Positions 46,101-55,447 of a stretch of 64,000 nucleotides of DNA are shown in pieces. Below the pieces are notes generated by a model that ran no database searches, was not told where the DNA came from, and saw only the letters and a program-made list of their open reading frames with translations. Position 1 is the first letter of the stretch; every line of letters begins with the position of its first letter. This DNA comes from Diphasiastrum complanatum (lineage: Eukaryota > Streptophyta > Lycopodiopsida > Lycopodiales > Lycopodiaceae), in assembly GCA_029204225.1 (NCBI GenBank), contig CM055109.1:27410178-27474177 (forward strand), given 5' to 3'. Position numbers and translations under genes: made by a program.

Positions 46101-48657
46101 GGGTTCTTTGGCAGATTTTCAGCAGAGGAGGGCGCTTTGTTTGCTACAGAATGGGCTTCTCCAAATCGATCTCTGCAACTGAATCTGTAAACCTCTAGCT
46201 TCCAAGACTTCTCCGATACATATTGACCTGTTGATAGAGAGCTATAGCCATTCCTAAGTTCCACTCATCAACTTTTTTAGTGTTTTCCTTTTGTAGTGAG
46301 AAATGTGCGCCCTTGGCACTTGGGGGGGGGGGGGGGGCAAATGCTCATTTTGCCTTTTCCTTAGCTGTAGTCATTCCTGGGTTGCACTCATCACCAGCTA
46401 ATTCTGCTTACCTCTGTTATCTTATCCATCCCCATGCAGCCCTCCTTTGCTGCTATTCCCCCATACTTTCTTCCGTGCATTCCATCATCGGACCTGCCCC
46501 CCAAGCAGCCCTCCACTGTCCTGATCTGCAGCCGTGGGTTGTCAGCAAATCCATTAGGAGTTTAAAAAAAGAACAGTTTTCAACAAATTTTAAAAATAAT
46601 ACATACGGACCTTGTATGGAATGACGTTCCATATGCTCCGGAACTATCATATAGCTCTACATACATATGGTAGCAATAACCAACTTTCTATAGATGTAGA
46701 AATCTGAGAGTGGAGGGTATAGTAACAAAGACAAAGTGGAGTTCGGAATACATAATGGTTACCAGTAAACTGTACCTACATATCGATGGATCAATGACAC
46801 TTGAGGAGTTTGTTATTAGCCACTCGCTAAGTTATCGAAGTTGAAATTTACCCTGAAGTATGGTTTTCTTAGCTCCCCTGTCAAATTGTTGCAAAGAGAA
46901 AACTTCCAAATAAGCTTTTCCAGAACAGCATAACTGAATGGACTGCCACAAAACTGCAAGGGCTTTTCAGAGCGCTTGCTCTGTATGCATTTTGGAAGTT
47001 TTCCTTGGAACTATGATTACAAGTTTGCTTTGTGCCCCAACACTATTAGTATCACATTTTTCAATTTGTCAATGCCTTCAATCAAGTAACTTCTAGTTAA
47101 AAGGACACCTCAGTTCCTCCATTGTGTTGGTTCTCAATTGCATAGTTAATGATGTTTTTGTTAGAAAAGCTTTCTGCTGCTTGGTTTTTGATCTATAGCT
47201 CTTGCAATCATTTTACATTAGGGAGAGCTTTTCGAGTTTTTTGCATTTATATTCTGGCATATATTGCGAAAAGCTTGTATCAGACAAAGAGATATGCTCT
47301 GAGGCTTTTTTGGGAAATGTGAAAATTGTAAATGTGGTGGCTGTGAATACGACCCTGTAGGGATTGAATTAGTATGTTTCTTTGTCCATTTGACTAGCAT
47401 GAGTTTATTTTTATTATTTGTAGTCCTTAAGTAAAATTATTGCACAAATTATCTTTAAGTAGCCAATCATTGCCACTCGTGATAAGTACCACCTTAGCAA
47501 TAGGTTTTTCCAGTTTAGACATGCAGATCTTTGCCTGCCCTGAAGATATCATCTATGCTAAGAAAACGATGATCACTTTGTCAGTAACATTAGAAATTGA
47601 TCAAATTCGTTAGAGAAACAATAACCTAGCTTCATGACCAGCTCAAGAGTACATGGAAACGAAGAATCGTAATAGAAATCACAGTTCGAGTAGGTGTTAA
47701 GCTTTTGAGGTTGACCTACACATCGGAGATAGTCGGTCCTTACAGAATATGGCTTAATTTATTCATGCGTATTTTTCAATTATCATGCGAAAAATCTCCA
47801 TCAGAAGCAGAAATAAAATGAACTTGGGATGCTGAATCAAAAACCTGGAAAGAATTGGTCCATTGATGACAGGAGATTTATCAGATTGAGATATTACAGA
47901 TCGTTTTGTACATGCTTAGAGATCAATTAAGTTTGGTATAAAATTTTGATTTGCCACCCTTAGCAGTCTGGTAACAATCTCCTGAAAAGTATTATCGAAG
48001 ATGATGAAAGTAGCAAGCAAGGAATGCAAGGTGTTAGGTTTGCATTTTGATTCTCCGATTGAGTTACATCAAGAAACAGTGCAGCTACTCCATGTTTTGA
48101 AGATTTTTTTAAAGACCCATATAATACTAACTGCCACATAGTGTTTGAGGACTAGATTGATACTGACTAATGTTTGCTATCAAGAAGTTAGTTCAGAGAT
48201 GTTCTTTATGCCTCAGTACTTATGTATCATATTGATTGAATGAATACAAATCAATATTTTTAACCGGCTGCCTATTTGATAATACAGGGCCATGGGTTTT
48301 ATACAAAGGAGCTGCTTGCTATTGCTGAAGCGCATGGATATAGGACGGCTCTGGCATCATTGTTTCCCTTAGACACTCTTTTTACAAATCAAGGAAAGCA
48401 AATTGGAGAGTATCTTCTAAGGAGGGTAAGCTCTAAGCTTTAGTACTTTTTTAGCATGCTTTCAAAGTTTATTCATATATAACTAAGGTGCGTAACCACC
48501 ATTTGGTGTAGCTTAGAAATCTTTTTATAACAGCGGGATATGCTAACTGAGGTTCCTGGATTGTAATTTGCAATAGATGCACCCAGGAGCTGTCATTCTT
48601 CTACACGATCGAGAACCACAAAAGTTGCAGACAGCAGAGGTCATTACCCACCTTCTG
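30933..48657 (+). CDS. Polysaccharide deacetylase, NodB homology domain (split gene)
   Basis: Carbohydrate esterase of the NodB/chitin-deacetylase type, expected to remove N- or O-acetyl groups from a polysaccharide. Exons by splice signals and motif order: 30933-31177, 36910-37045, 37295-37350, 37451-37553, 37672-37727, 37827-37922, 48288-48425, 48577 to about 48657. Motifs: SLTIDDGPHKD (metal Asp pair), GNHTMFD (His ligand; second His of HxxxH is Asp), WFRPGHGFYTKELL, GYRTALASLF and GAVILLHDRE (catalytic His). Exon 1 has a hydrophobic helix (VAVPILATTAAAVFLGLF), probably a signal anchor. Exons 2-8 join in phase; exon 1 (phase 2) does not fit exon 2 (phase 0), so a small exon is missed. The final strand of the fold was not located. 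Confidence 0.85.
33902..34140 (-). repeat. Candidate 5' LTR with primer-binding site
   Basis: Minus-strand TGGTAATAGAGCTC (33902-33915) resembles the initiator tRNA-Met site TGGTATCAGAGC. It abuts a 225-bp block starting TGTTGGGAAA and ending AACAACA. No partner LTR recognised, so this is tentative. Confidence 0.35.
34203..34668 (+). repeat. Short gypsy element, 5' LTR
   Basis: Begins TGTTACGTCC and ends CCCTTACA. About 85-90 percent identical by eye to 35177-35615, in the same orientation. It is followed by TTGTATCACAGC, a degenerate primer-binding site. Confidence 0.75.
34720..35176 (+). pseudogene. Gypsy integrase C-terminus with chromodomain-like end
   Basis: First frame: VDDCVYLRIPKDSRML, RCCGPFMIVQKIGSLAYELDL, HLVFYVSWLK. 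Second frame: MRIFPTWKINRLEPEKVL, SECLIRWKGRIEDDDSWE, a chromodomain-type core (YLVRWKGxxxxxxSWE). A purine run AGGGGGGAAGAA precedes the second LTR, as expected of a polypurine tract. Only this tail of pol remains between the LTRs. Confidence 0.85.
35177..35615 (+). repeat. Short gypsy element, 3' LTR
   Basis: Partner of 34203-34668, with a ~40-bp deletion near 35440 and a degraded end. Confidence 0.75.
35735..36105 (+). pseudogene. Copia RT remnant in intron 1
   Basis: Across frames: VWHQAMQEAYNSILKNDTWD, then YDKTLALVTKMTSIRMVL, WEVHKVDVKSTF and QLAVEVYMDQPQGFEP. These are ordered copia RT motifs. Several stops; not functional. Confidence 0.85.
36106..36620. repeat. Spaced ~60-bp direct repeat and PBS-like site
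   Basis: AAGCT(A/G)AGCTTCTAC(C/A)TATCAG followed by similar 40-bp tails occurs at about 36105 and 36245. At 36602-36614 the minus strand reads TTGATATCAGAGC, close to the initiator tRNA-Met site. Probably leader sequence of another decayed element. Confidence 0.35.
36910..37922 (+). CDS. Deacetylase exons 2-6: first half of the NodB domain
   Basis: Exon 2 (36910-37045): GYFEFYWISLTAIRYRL, QPTWLRRWLQKRTPNVLYF. Exon 3 (37295-37350): LLVSLTIDDGPHKDITPE. Exon 4 (37451-37553): ILDILKQNDCRATWFIIGNN, MDLYPGLVEQIHNE. Exon 5 (37672-37727): HEVGNHTMFDVASWRLPL. Exon 6 (37827-37922): DAFEEQLIEVDRRLSPFYRK, WFRP. Introns are 249, 100, 118 and 99 bp. The intron after exon 3 has donor GAG|GCAAGG and acceptor TTTTTCAG, a GC-AG intron. 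The others are GT-AG. Confidence 0.88.
39850..40210 (-). pseudogene. Gypsy RT-RNase H connection, heavily decayed
   Basis: Minus-strand frames show LSELESIYNWPKLNSIHEIC, QFLGLANH and VATDGSVGLNFIL, matching the 'WPxPxxxxExxxFLGLxxYYR' and 'TDASxxGxGAVL' motifs of gypsy pol in order. Stops are frequent. Confidence 0.6.
42171..42806 (-). repeat. Inverted-repeat arm: gypsy LTR plus adjacent sequence (minus orientation)
   Basis: Reverse complement of 43768-44416 over about 640 bp with moderate divergence and indels. Contains the LTR with repeated GACACATG(G/T) words and CATGAGAGCTCTG. Confidence 0.8.
42807..43793 (-). pseudogene. Gypsy integrase core and C-terminus, catalytic residues lost
   Basis: Minus-strand pieces: 43581-43793 KLTKMAHFIPTNNK, FELHGLPRSIVS; 43054-43578 NFDHPETNGQTKRVNQTFKD, LPLLEFAYNN, EEGDMVFLRIPKDSKTL; 42890-43108 AHNIFHVSCLKKFLHDSDNL, then ARVLRGRDNYRIV. 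First Asp (VDRLTKMAHF in active copies) is Tyr; the SDRD motif is SRT; the Glu of NGQTE is Lys. The frames change twice. It sits as the loop between two inverted LTR arms. Confidence 0.88.
43768..44416 (+). repeat. Inverted-repeat arm: gypsy LTR (plus orientation)
   Basis: Partner of 42171-42806. Followed at 44421-44431 by TGGTATCAGAG, a primer-binding site for initiator tRNA-Met, which makes this a 5' LTR of a plus-strand copy although the pol between the arms is minus-strand. Confidence 0.8.
44421..44431 (+). other. Primer-binding site
   Basis: TGGTATCAGAG a few bases after the LTR end, matching the initiator tRNA-Met complement exactly over 11 bases. Confidence 0.7.
44583..44715 (-). repeat. 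Third partial copy of the same gypsy LTR
   Basis: Matches 42230-42420 in the same orientation (CATTTTATTAATCTCAAGCA, AACATGAGAGCTCTG, CTCCTCCCA) with an internal deletion before CCTTGACACATCCTAAC. Confidence 0.8.
44716..46321. other. Intron sequence, no gene seen
   Basis: AT-rich with short open frames on both strands and no recognised motif. Confidence 0.4.
46322..46337 (+). repeat. Poly-G tract (16)
   Basis: Uninterrupted run of G inside intron 6; probable G-quadruplex former, or a site of assembly or sequencing error. Confidence 0.9.
48288..48657 (+). CDS. Deacetylase exons 7-8: second half of the NodB domain
   Basis: Exon 7 (48288-48425): GHGFYTKELLAIAEAHGYRT, LFPLDTLFTNQGKQIGEYLL, ending at donor GTAAGC. 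Exon 8 starts at 48577 after TTTGCAATAG: MHPGAVILLHDREPQKLQTA, EVITHLL. The frame stays open to 48873, but the tail after HLL (FHEHHHAIKSCHVC) does not look like the family, which normally ends with a helix and a 'GYxVxTLSxL' strand. A donor GTTTCA lies at 48657, and GTATGC at about 48695 is another candidate. Confidence 0.85.
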
Positions 48658-48959
48658 TTTCATGAACATCATCATGCTATAAAGTCATGTCATGTATGCA
48701 TGCGTTTGTTCTCTTCAAGTTATCAATACTGGATAAGAGAACTTTTTCAAAGTCATACCACATTTAAGAAAGGAACTTTTTGTAGATCAAGTGAAACTAC
48801 AAATCTCCGTGTTGGGGAGAAAATTGTCCCGTTTCAAAATGGTCCGGAACTTTCTTTTTTTCCCCAGTTTTGAAAAAAAATTGAGTTGAATGGTCTTTTT
48901 AAATCGGACCGTTTCGAAATAGCAATTCTTTGAACGACTTGATGGTCTCTCTACCTTTC

Positions 48960-49905
48960 AGAATGCCATGAAAAATGTTATGCGTCCCTTTATTGGTTGT
49001 TGTGTCCTTGGTTATTTTTATGATATTCTTATCTTTAGCACTTCTCTTTCCCAGCATGTGTCTCATCTTTCCTCTGTTTTCTAGCTACCGGTCACTCATA
49101 AGTTATTTTTATCTAAAATTTCCTTTGTCGTTCTTGAGATTGAGTTTTTAAATCTTCTTTGATGTGGTGGTCGTATTTGACCTTACCTTTGACAGGTCTA
49201 GGTCATTCGAGATTGGCTTCGGCCTACTAATGTTCACCATGTTTGTATGTTCCTTGGTTTACCCACTTACCTCCTTCGTCTTGTTCCTCCATTGGTGCTC
49301 CTCTCCATGCTCTCCTTAAGAAAGCCTTCTCTTTTGTGTTCACTCTTGCTTGTCAGACGACATTTGATGCTCTCAAGCATGCTGTTGTCTCTATTGTGGT
49401 CTTGTGCTTACCTCAGTTTCATCAAAAGTTCATTGTTGAGATTGATGCTAGTTTTGTCGTTACTCTACTTATGAGAAAGAGATCCTTGCTATTATCTTTG
49501 CTCTTAGTCATCACCTTTACCATGTTTCCTTTAACATTATCATTGACTCTCTTTGTTATCTTTTTACATGGAAAGACCTCAATGACCGTCAATATCATTA
49601 GTTATAGTTTTTATAATGCTTTCACTTTGATAGTTTATATTGACCTAGTCATTCTAATGTCACCGTTGTTGCATAGCCTTGTTGCCATTGTTCCATCTTG
49701 GTTTGATCAGTTACTTGCCGCTTATTTCACTTGTCCTGACTTTTGTGATTGTTACACTTCTCCACCACTACCCTCCTCTCATCCACATCAGGTTTTTCCC
49801 TTATTGATCATCATCTTTTTCATTATGGCTCTTTGTGTATCCTCAATACACTTGATGTTCATTTTAAGTTGTTTAATAGGACTAGTGATGCCAACAATGG
49901 TTTGA
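48960..49905 (+). pseudogene. Gypsy RT-RNase H remnant downstream of the deacetylase
   Basis: Frames show MKNVMRPFIGC, YFYDILIFSTSLSQHVSHL (the FxDDILIFS box with one Asp changed), FLGLPTYLLRL, CQTTFDALKHAV, LPQFHQKFIVEIDAS and YEKEILAIIFALSHHLYHV, then DHHLFHYGSLCI. The order fits gypsy RT to RNase H to integrase. Very degenerate, with C-to-T drift. Confidence 0.8.
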
Positions 49906-51520
49906 GGAGTGAAGGTAAGAAATAGGAGTGTTCAAACGATGCTAGGATAGAGTAGAGTAGGTATGTTAGAAAAAAATTGGCAACACTTTGAATGGAGGAC
50001 TAAAGCATGACTATTCTCCTCCTTTCTATTTGATGAGCAGTTGAATGAACATTTGGGTGACTAGTCATATGAAAATCAGGTCAAACAATGCTAGTAACAA
50101 TTACTCAAAGAATAGCTTGAGTAATCCATCGAAGGCTAGCTCAAAGAATAGGTCAAATGGTAGCCCTAATATTTGTGCACATACTCATCTAAACATTCCT
50201 TTAAAATGGCACATAAGTATTACCTAAGCAATATCTCCAACAATCATTTGACAATGCAATTAATAGTCCTTCGAGCAATTAGTCGAATAATGAAGAGATT
50301 ATTGTCAGACTTTAAGTATCACTTTTGTATACCTATAGATCATACGGTACAAATTTCTAACTACTTAGTGTCTATCAAAACCGAGAAAAACTCTGTAATA
50401 ATTTGATCAACTTAGGACACATTCAAAGAAATACGATGTGGGACATGGTACTCAACTTGTAAATGGTGGAAAAAGCCCATAATTTCATCAAAAGCTTATG
50501 AACCAAATTTAAGAAACTAGCTTCAATTGTCTTTATAATAATGTGTAGAGGATTTTGCTAGACAAGTTAACTTGCCCATTTTCCCTTAGATGGTATGCTT
50601 ACTCTTAATAGTGCACCACTAAAAATTTGGAGAGAACGCACATGCAATGGTTTCATTACGAAGTTAGACCTTGTATTGTTAACAAGTTACAACAAACAAC
50701 CATATGTTATTATGACATACACATGCACAAGTCTAGTTATCCTTTTATGTCGACATCTAACTACTGTAACTTTAATACACTTGAACAAAACTAGTTTGCA
50801 GTGACCATAATTCATCTTGCTTGAAGTCCTCGAATGTAGTCCAAATGTGACTTTTTGAACGAAATGTTGTGCAAAAATGGGTTGCAATGGGTTGCAATGC
50901 CATTTTGTAAAAATTGTGAGCTTATTGACATACATCTCAATGACACACATAAAAAAACATACTCGTGTGGTGTATGAAACCAAAATTCTGACATAAAACT
51001 TTGCAAGTTGTTGCATGAGTTAGAAGTGGCCTTCTCTAGATGTTCATGCGATAGCAAGTTCACAATTGACTATCTCATGAGGCATCATATATCTGCAAAG
51101 GACATAATCTATGCCTTGAAGGTAGAGTTACTTGACAACTATTCAATAAGGTATAAATTTGATAATGAGCTTTTGTAGTTTGAACTTTGACGAATGTGAG
51201 TACAACATTTCTGGGATGAACATACACAAAAGACTTGATTTGAGGTAGTCATGCTTTGTACAGTTTCTTAATAGAAACTCCTACTAAGCATGTTAGCTCC
51301 TAATAAAATAATGATTCACTACAATAGACTTTGTCCTCACTTGTTATATTGAAATCTTTTTTGAGGCAATGTGATTAGTTTGTCACATAAATTGGTCATA
51401 ACCCCTATATGATGTTGCTTTATATTTCTCAATAGCCCTATTGGCCATATTTTCTTGAGCTTCTGCTATTGTTGCTCTAATCTCAACTTGACTCAACTTA
51501 GTTCTTTGATTGATTACTTT
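49906..51520. other. No gene seen
   Basis: AT-rich, short open frames only. Repeated AATAGCTTGAGTAATCC/AATAGGTCAAATGG-type words near 50090-50170 encode a Ser/Asn-rich repeat of no evident meaning. Confidence 0.4.
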
Positions 51521-52640
51521 TTAATAGACTAGAAATACATCCACAGATAAGTTGGAACTAGAAATGGACTTCCTTAGATCTATGCTACCATTCCAATCAG
51601 AATGAAAAAAGCCTACAAGTTTCACTTCATATTCCTTTTGTGTTCTATTCCAAGTTGTGGAGTTCTTTTGAGATATTGAAGTATTTTCCAAGCTAATATC
51701 TATTGTCTCCTTTAGACATGACATAAATTGACTTACAACATTAGCCAATAACATATGTATATCCAACTAGTGGTTAGGCAATCAAGCTTTCAATGCCTTA
51801 CATCTCCTGATAGTCAATGTCCTCACATTGTGCACACCCTTTAGCTATAAACCTTGCCTTGCACTTATCAATTGTTTCATCAATGATGTTTTTGGTTCTA
51901 TCCAATCATGTGAATCCAATTGCTTTCTTGTCCTTTTAAATCCCGTTTTTTATTTTAAATGATAGCAATCTTTTTATTCTTATTGCTCCACGCCAAGTTT
52001 TTGTGCTTCATAAAGTTTTTGAGTTTCGCTATAGTTCATAATTGAAGTCATAAAGTTGAGATCAAATGACATTTATTGTATCATTCTTATTGCTCCACAC
52101 GTCAAGATTTTGTGCTTCATAGAAAACTTAAAGCTCACTAAAAATCATAATTCTAGTCATACGATTGAGTTTTACCTCAAGTCTTTCAAGCTACATTCTC
52201 TCTCCAGTAGACCACCTCAAACTTGAATGACACAAATATCTTTCTTTTGTGCATCTCTTATAGTGCAATAATACCACCTCGGTAGCTTCATAACCTTTGA
52301 AATTCCCTTTTCTTCTTCTTTACTTTCAAAGGCCCAGGTATTGAAGATTCACTTGGTAGAATCCTTACTCACAATGACTCTAGGTCTATAGGCCTTTGAT
52401 TCTTCATTTTAACTTAAAAAATGCATTTTGCTTCTAGCACACTTCATAGGGTTCTATTTCTTCTCTAGCATTTCTATTTTGTGATGAAGTATTAGGTTTA
52501 TTGTTGTGTCTCTTTATCCCTTAGGCTTCACAAAAGTGAGCAAGAATTTGATAAATATGCACCATCACTATTAGATCATAGCCCATGTCTCTCTTGAGTG
52601 ATCATCAATGAAAGACATTAAATAATAGGTAAGTCCAACT
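51521..52640 (-). pseudogene. Copia pol remnant (integrase, RT, RNase H in order)
   Basis: Reading the minus strand from 52640 down: LMSFIDDHSRETW (integrase core, about 52600-52640), then at 51890-51790 DKCKARFIAKGCAQCEDIDY (RT start), then 51766-51521 KLVGFFHSDWNGSIDLRKSI (RNase H start). The spacing between motifs is far shorter than in an intact element, so large parts are deleted. Confidence 0.75.
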
Positions 52641-55412
52641 AAGCAACTTCGATATAAGACAACCGCCAAATTTTCATTCGAAACATAACTTAGGCAAAAT
52701 CTCTTCGAGCAAAAAATCAACCAAATACAATTTAACCAACAAGATTAGGGCATGAAGAGCACAAGTCCCCCTGCAACAATGCCAAATTCATGTTACAAGA
52801 TGCCTTCTCACATTCCTTATGCAGGATAACATAGCAACAAAATCTACGGTGTTGTGTAATCTGTTATAAGGAGCATCTGGGAATGCATTCATATCACGCT
52901 AACATTTTGAAAACTAAACAAAGTAAGGATAACAAAGCAAGGAACACAAAGCAATAGACATCATCAAATGTCTTTTATCTAATCTCTACTTCTATAACTT
53001 AATCTCTTTCTCTAGGCTTTGTCTGCTTCGTGTATAGCAAAGCACAATGCATAATCCACTATACTCCCAACATATACAATCAAGAACTACAAAACTAGTT
53101 ACTTGAAATAGGTAGGTACGTAGCGTCTCCACTCTCAACCCACCCTACCATATGCGCTTAGTTGATATTGTAATATGCAAGTTTGAGAATTTATTTTACA
53201 CAAATTAAATTAGTTAGCATTTTGGATCTACAAAGGCATTGTCTTCAAACTTGTTACCCCACTTGATGGTGAAAATGAGAAACAACATGTCATTATTAAC
53301 ATGATCACTAAAAATACTCTTATGCGTATATTATAGGTCATTAGAGTTATTTGTTGAGGTCAATGTCTTAAGTTGTGCTAAATTGTATCCGGTGTAGTCT
53401 TGTGAAACCTTATGTTTTCCTACGTATTCCATTTATCATGGTTGAATAATTGATTGAGGTGTCAAACCTTCATATTTAAATGTAGTTTCTTTGGAGTGTT
53501 TGTCCAAATCGGTGGTTGACTCAAGTAAGAATGAATCAACTATTGAGAGAAATACTTTTTTATAGCAGGTTTTGAGGATCCTTCTACCACAACTAAGGAA
53601 GAGAGGATATAGGGTAGTACCTCTTTCTGACTTGGTGGGCCTTACATTGAGTTAAGGTACACCTTTAGCTTCTAGGACTTGGTAGTGTGAGTGAAGTCTT
53701 AAAGATTTGACAATGCTTTATATTTTATGTAGCTTATCAATTATTGAAGGCATGATGGAGAAAAGCAACTTGACTTGTAAAATGCTAAAAAGACCTTGTA
53801 ATTTATAATTTAGCTAAGAATTTGTTTGTTTTATCGATTTATTAGTTGATGTAGGTTTGCCAGAAATACTTCTGTTTTCCATTCGCCTTCGAATTTTAAA
53901 GAGTAGATCGTGTTTCTTTGGACGTTAAATTTCGTGATCAAGGTCGCAATTATTTTGTTCAAAAAGTGTGATTTAAATCATATGCAAGCTTTTCATAATC
54001 ATTTCCATTGCCTTTTTGGGTTGTATGGGCTTTAAAATGTTCTATGAAATAGTTAGTGGGAAGTATTTAATCTCTTTATTCCATGCAAAACAAGATTTGT
54101 TCACCTCATGTAATCCAAGATCTACCTAATGATATGAGAATTTGAAGTATCTATTTATCTAGCTATAGTAGATGTCATTATTCTAAAATGTAGTACCTTA
54201 TAGGGAGTGCTTTTATAAATTGCACTTTCTTTTTTTGGGTTCCCAAAAGCAAAATTGTGGTACTTTCTCACATAGGTGTCCTAGAGATACGATGCATAAT
54301 AAGATACTCATGTTAAATACTTGAAGTTCTCTCACATGTTTAGTTCCAAGTGTTGATTTTTTTGCCACAAAAGTAAGTTTTCAAGTTACATTTCAACAAA
54401 GTTATGTGCCATTTTGAAGTCATTGGTATTGGTTGTACACATGAAATCATTGAATTTTGTGAATTTCTATGAATAGTTACACTCTTATTCTCTCTAGTCC
54501 CTTTCCTCCTATAATATTTTAGTTGTGGAATTGTGTGTACACATTCCAAGTGTTATGTATCGTGGGCAGCTTGGATTTTTATTCTTAGTCAAACTAAGTC
54601 TGAGAATCTCTACTTGAGATTGCAATTTATTGATTGGGATCCAATTAACATTGCTTCACCAAGTCTCTTTGCATGTGAATTTTGATAGAAAGAGCTAGAA
54701 AGTCAAAATTAGTAACATCATTGTTGAAGGATTTTATAGCTCATGCATGTTCATCAAGCAAACTAGCATTTCTAGAGTACTTATTGGAAGGAGATGATAT
54801 AAGTTCATTAGGTCTATGATTTTAAGCACAAATTTCGTCTTTACATACATACATTTTATAATTGAGCTATTTTTCCAAAATTTCTTCAACTTAAAAAGAC
54901 TCTCTTATTGCATGTTCATCTAAGGATTGAATAGAAAAAAAAAAACCATTTTCATATTTTCTGGTTGATGCTTCAAATGCCTTGTTGAACCAATGGGTTA
55001 TTCTATTGGGGAAACGTTCTCTTAGGGGAAAGGGAAAAGCATGCCAATATACCCCCCCCCCTTTCAAGCAAATTGATATAGAGAGCATGTAGTTGAAGTA
55101 ATCCATGGAGGTTTAGAGCCTATGAATCAAACCCTAGTCATTATTGCAAAATGTCAATTGAGTAAAGGCCATTCATTATTGCAATCCATTTGCTTCGAAA
55201 GGAGATCATGAAGATGTTGGATGAATCATGTAGACCCAATTTCTTATTTACATGTCTTCTTTTGGTGTGTGGAATGTAAGAAGGCTAAATCTTTTAGTTG
55301 CAAAGTGGATGCTTATAGATTATCTTTGATTCATATTGTGAAAAACCACATTCAATGGATCATTAAAAACCAAACTACAAGGTGTGTGTGCTCGCCATAA
55401 TCTCAAGCTCAA

Positions 55413-55418
<6 letters not shown>
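52641..55418. other. No gene seen
   Basis: AT-rich intergenic sequence. Short open frames without motifs; a C11 run at about 55055. Confidence 0.4.
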
Positions 55419-55443
<25 letters not shown>

Positions 55444-55447
55444 CCCC
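55419..55447 (+). repeat. Poly-C tract (about 29)
   Basis: Uninterrupted C run followed by TTCCCC and an A-rich stretch. Length in the genome may differ from the read. Confidence 0.9.

Larger units (their letters stand above)
37923..48287 (+). other. Deacetylase intron 6 (10.4 kb)
   Basis: Bounded by CCG|GTATCA and AATACAG|GGC. Exons 6 and 7 join in phase to give the motif RPGHGF, so the boundaries are well supported. It contains a gypsy remnant (39850-40210) and the inverted-repeat gypsy cluster (42171-44720). The rest shows no recognised gene. Confidence 0.75.

Noticed and set aside
46322-46337. Homopolymer G/C runs as functional G-quadruplex regulators
   Set aside because: The 46322, 55419 and 58286 runs could be functional but lie in decayed or intronic DNA and are as easily microsatellite growth or sequencing error.
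49243-49905. 220-codon hydrophobic ORF resembling a membrane protein
   Set aside because: It overlaps ordered gypsy RT/RNase H motifs in the other plus frames; hydrophobicity comes from T-rich decay.
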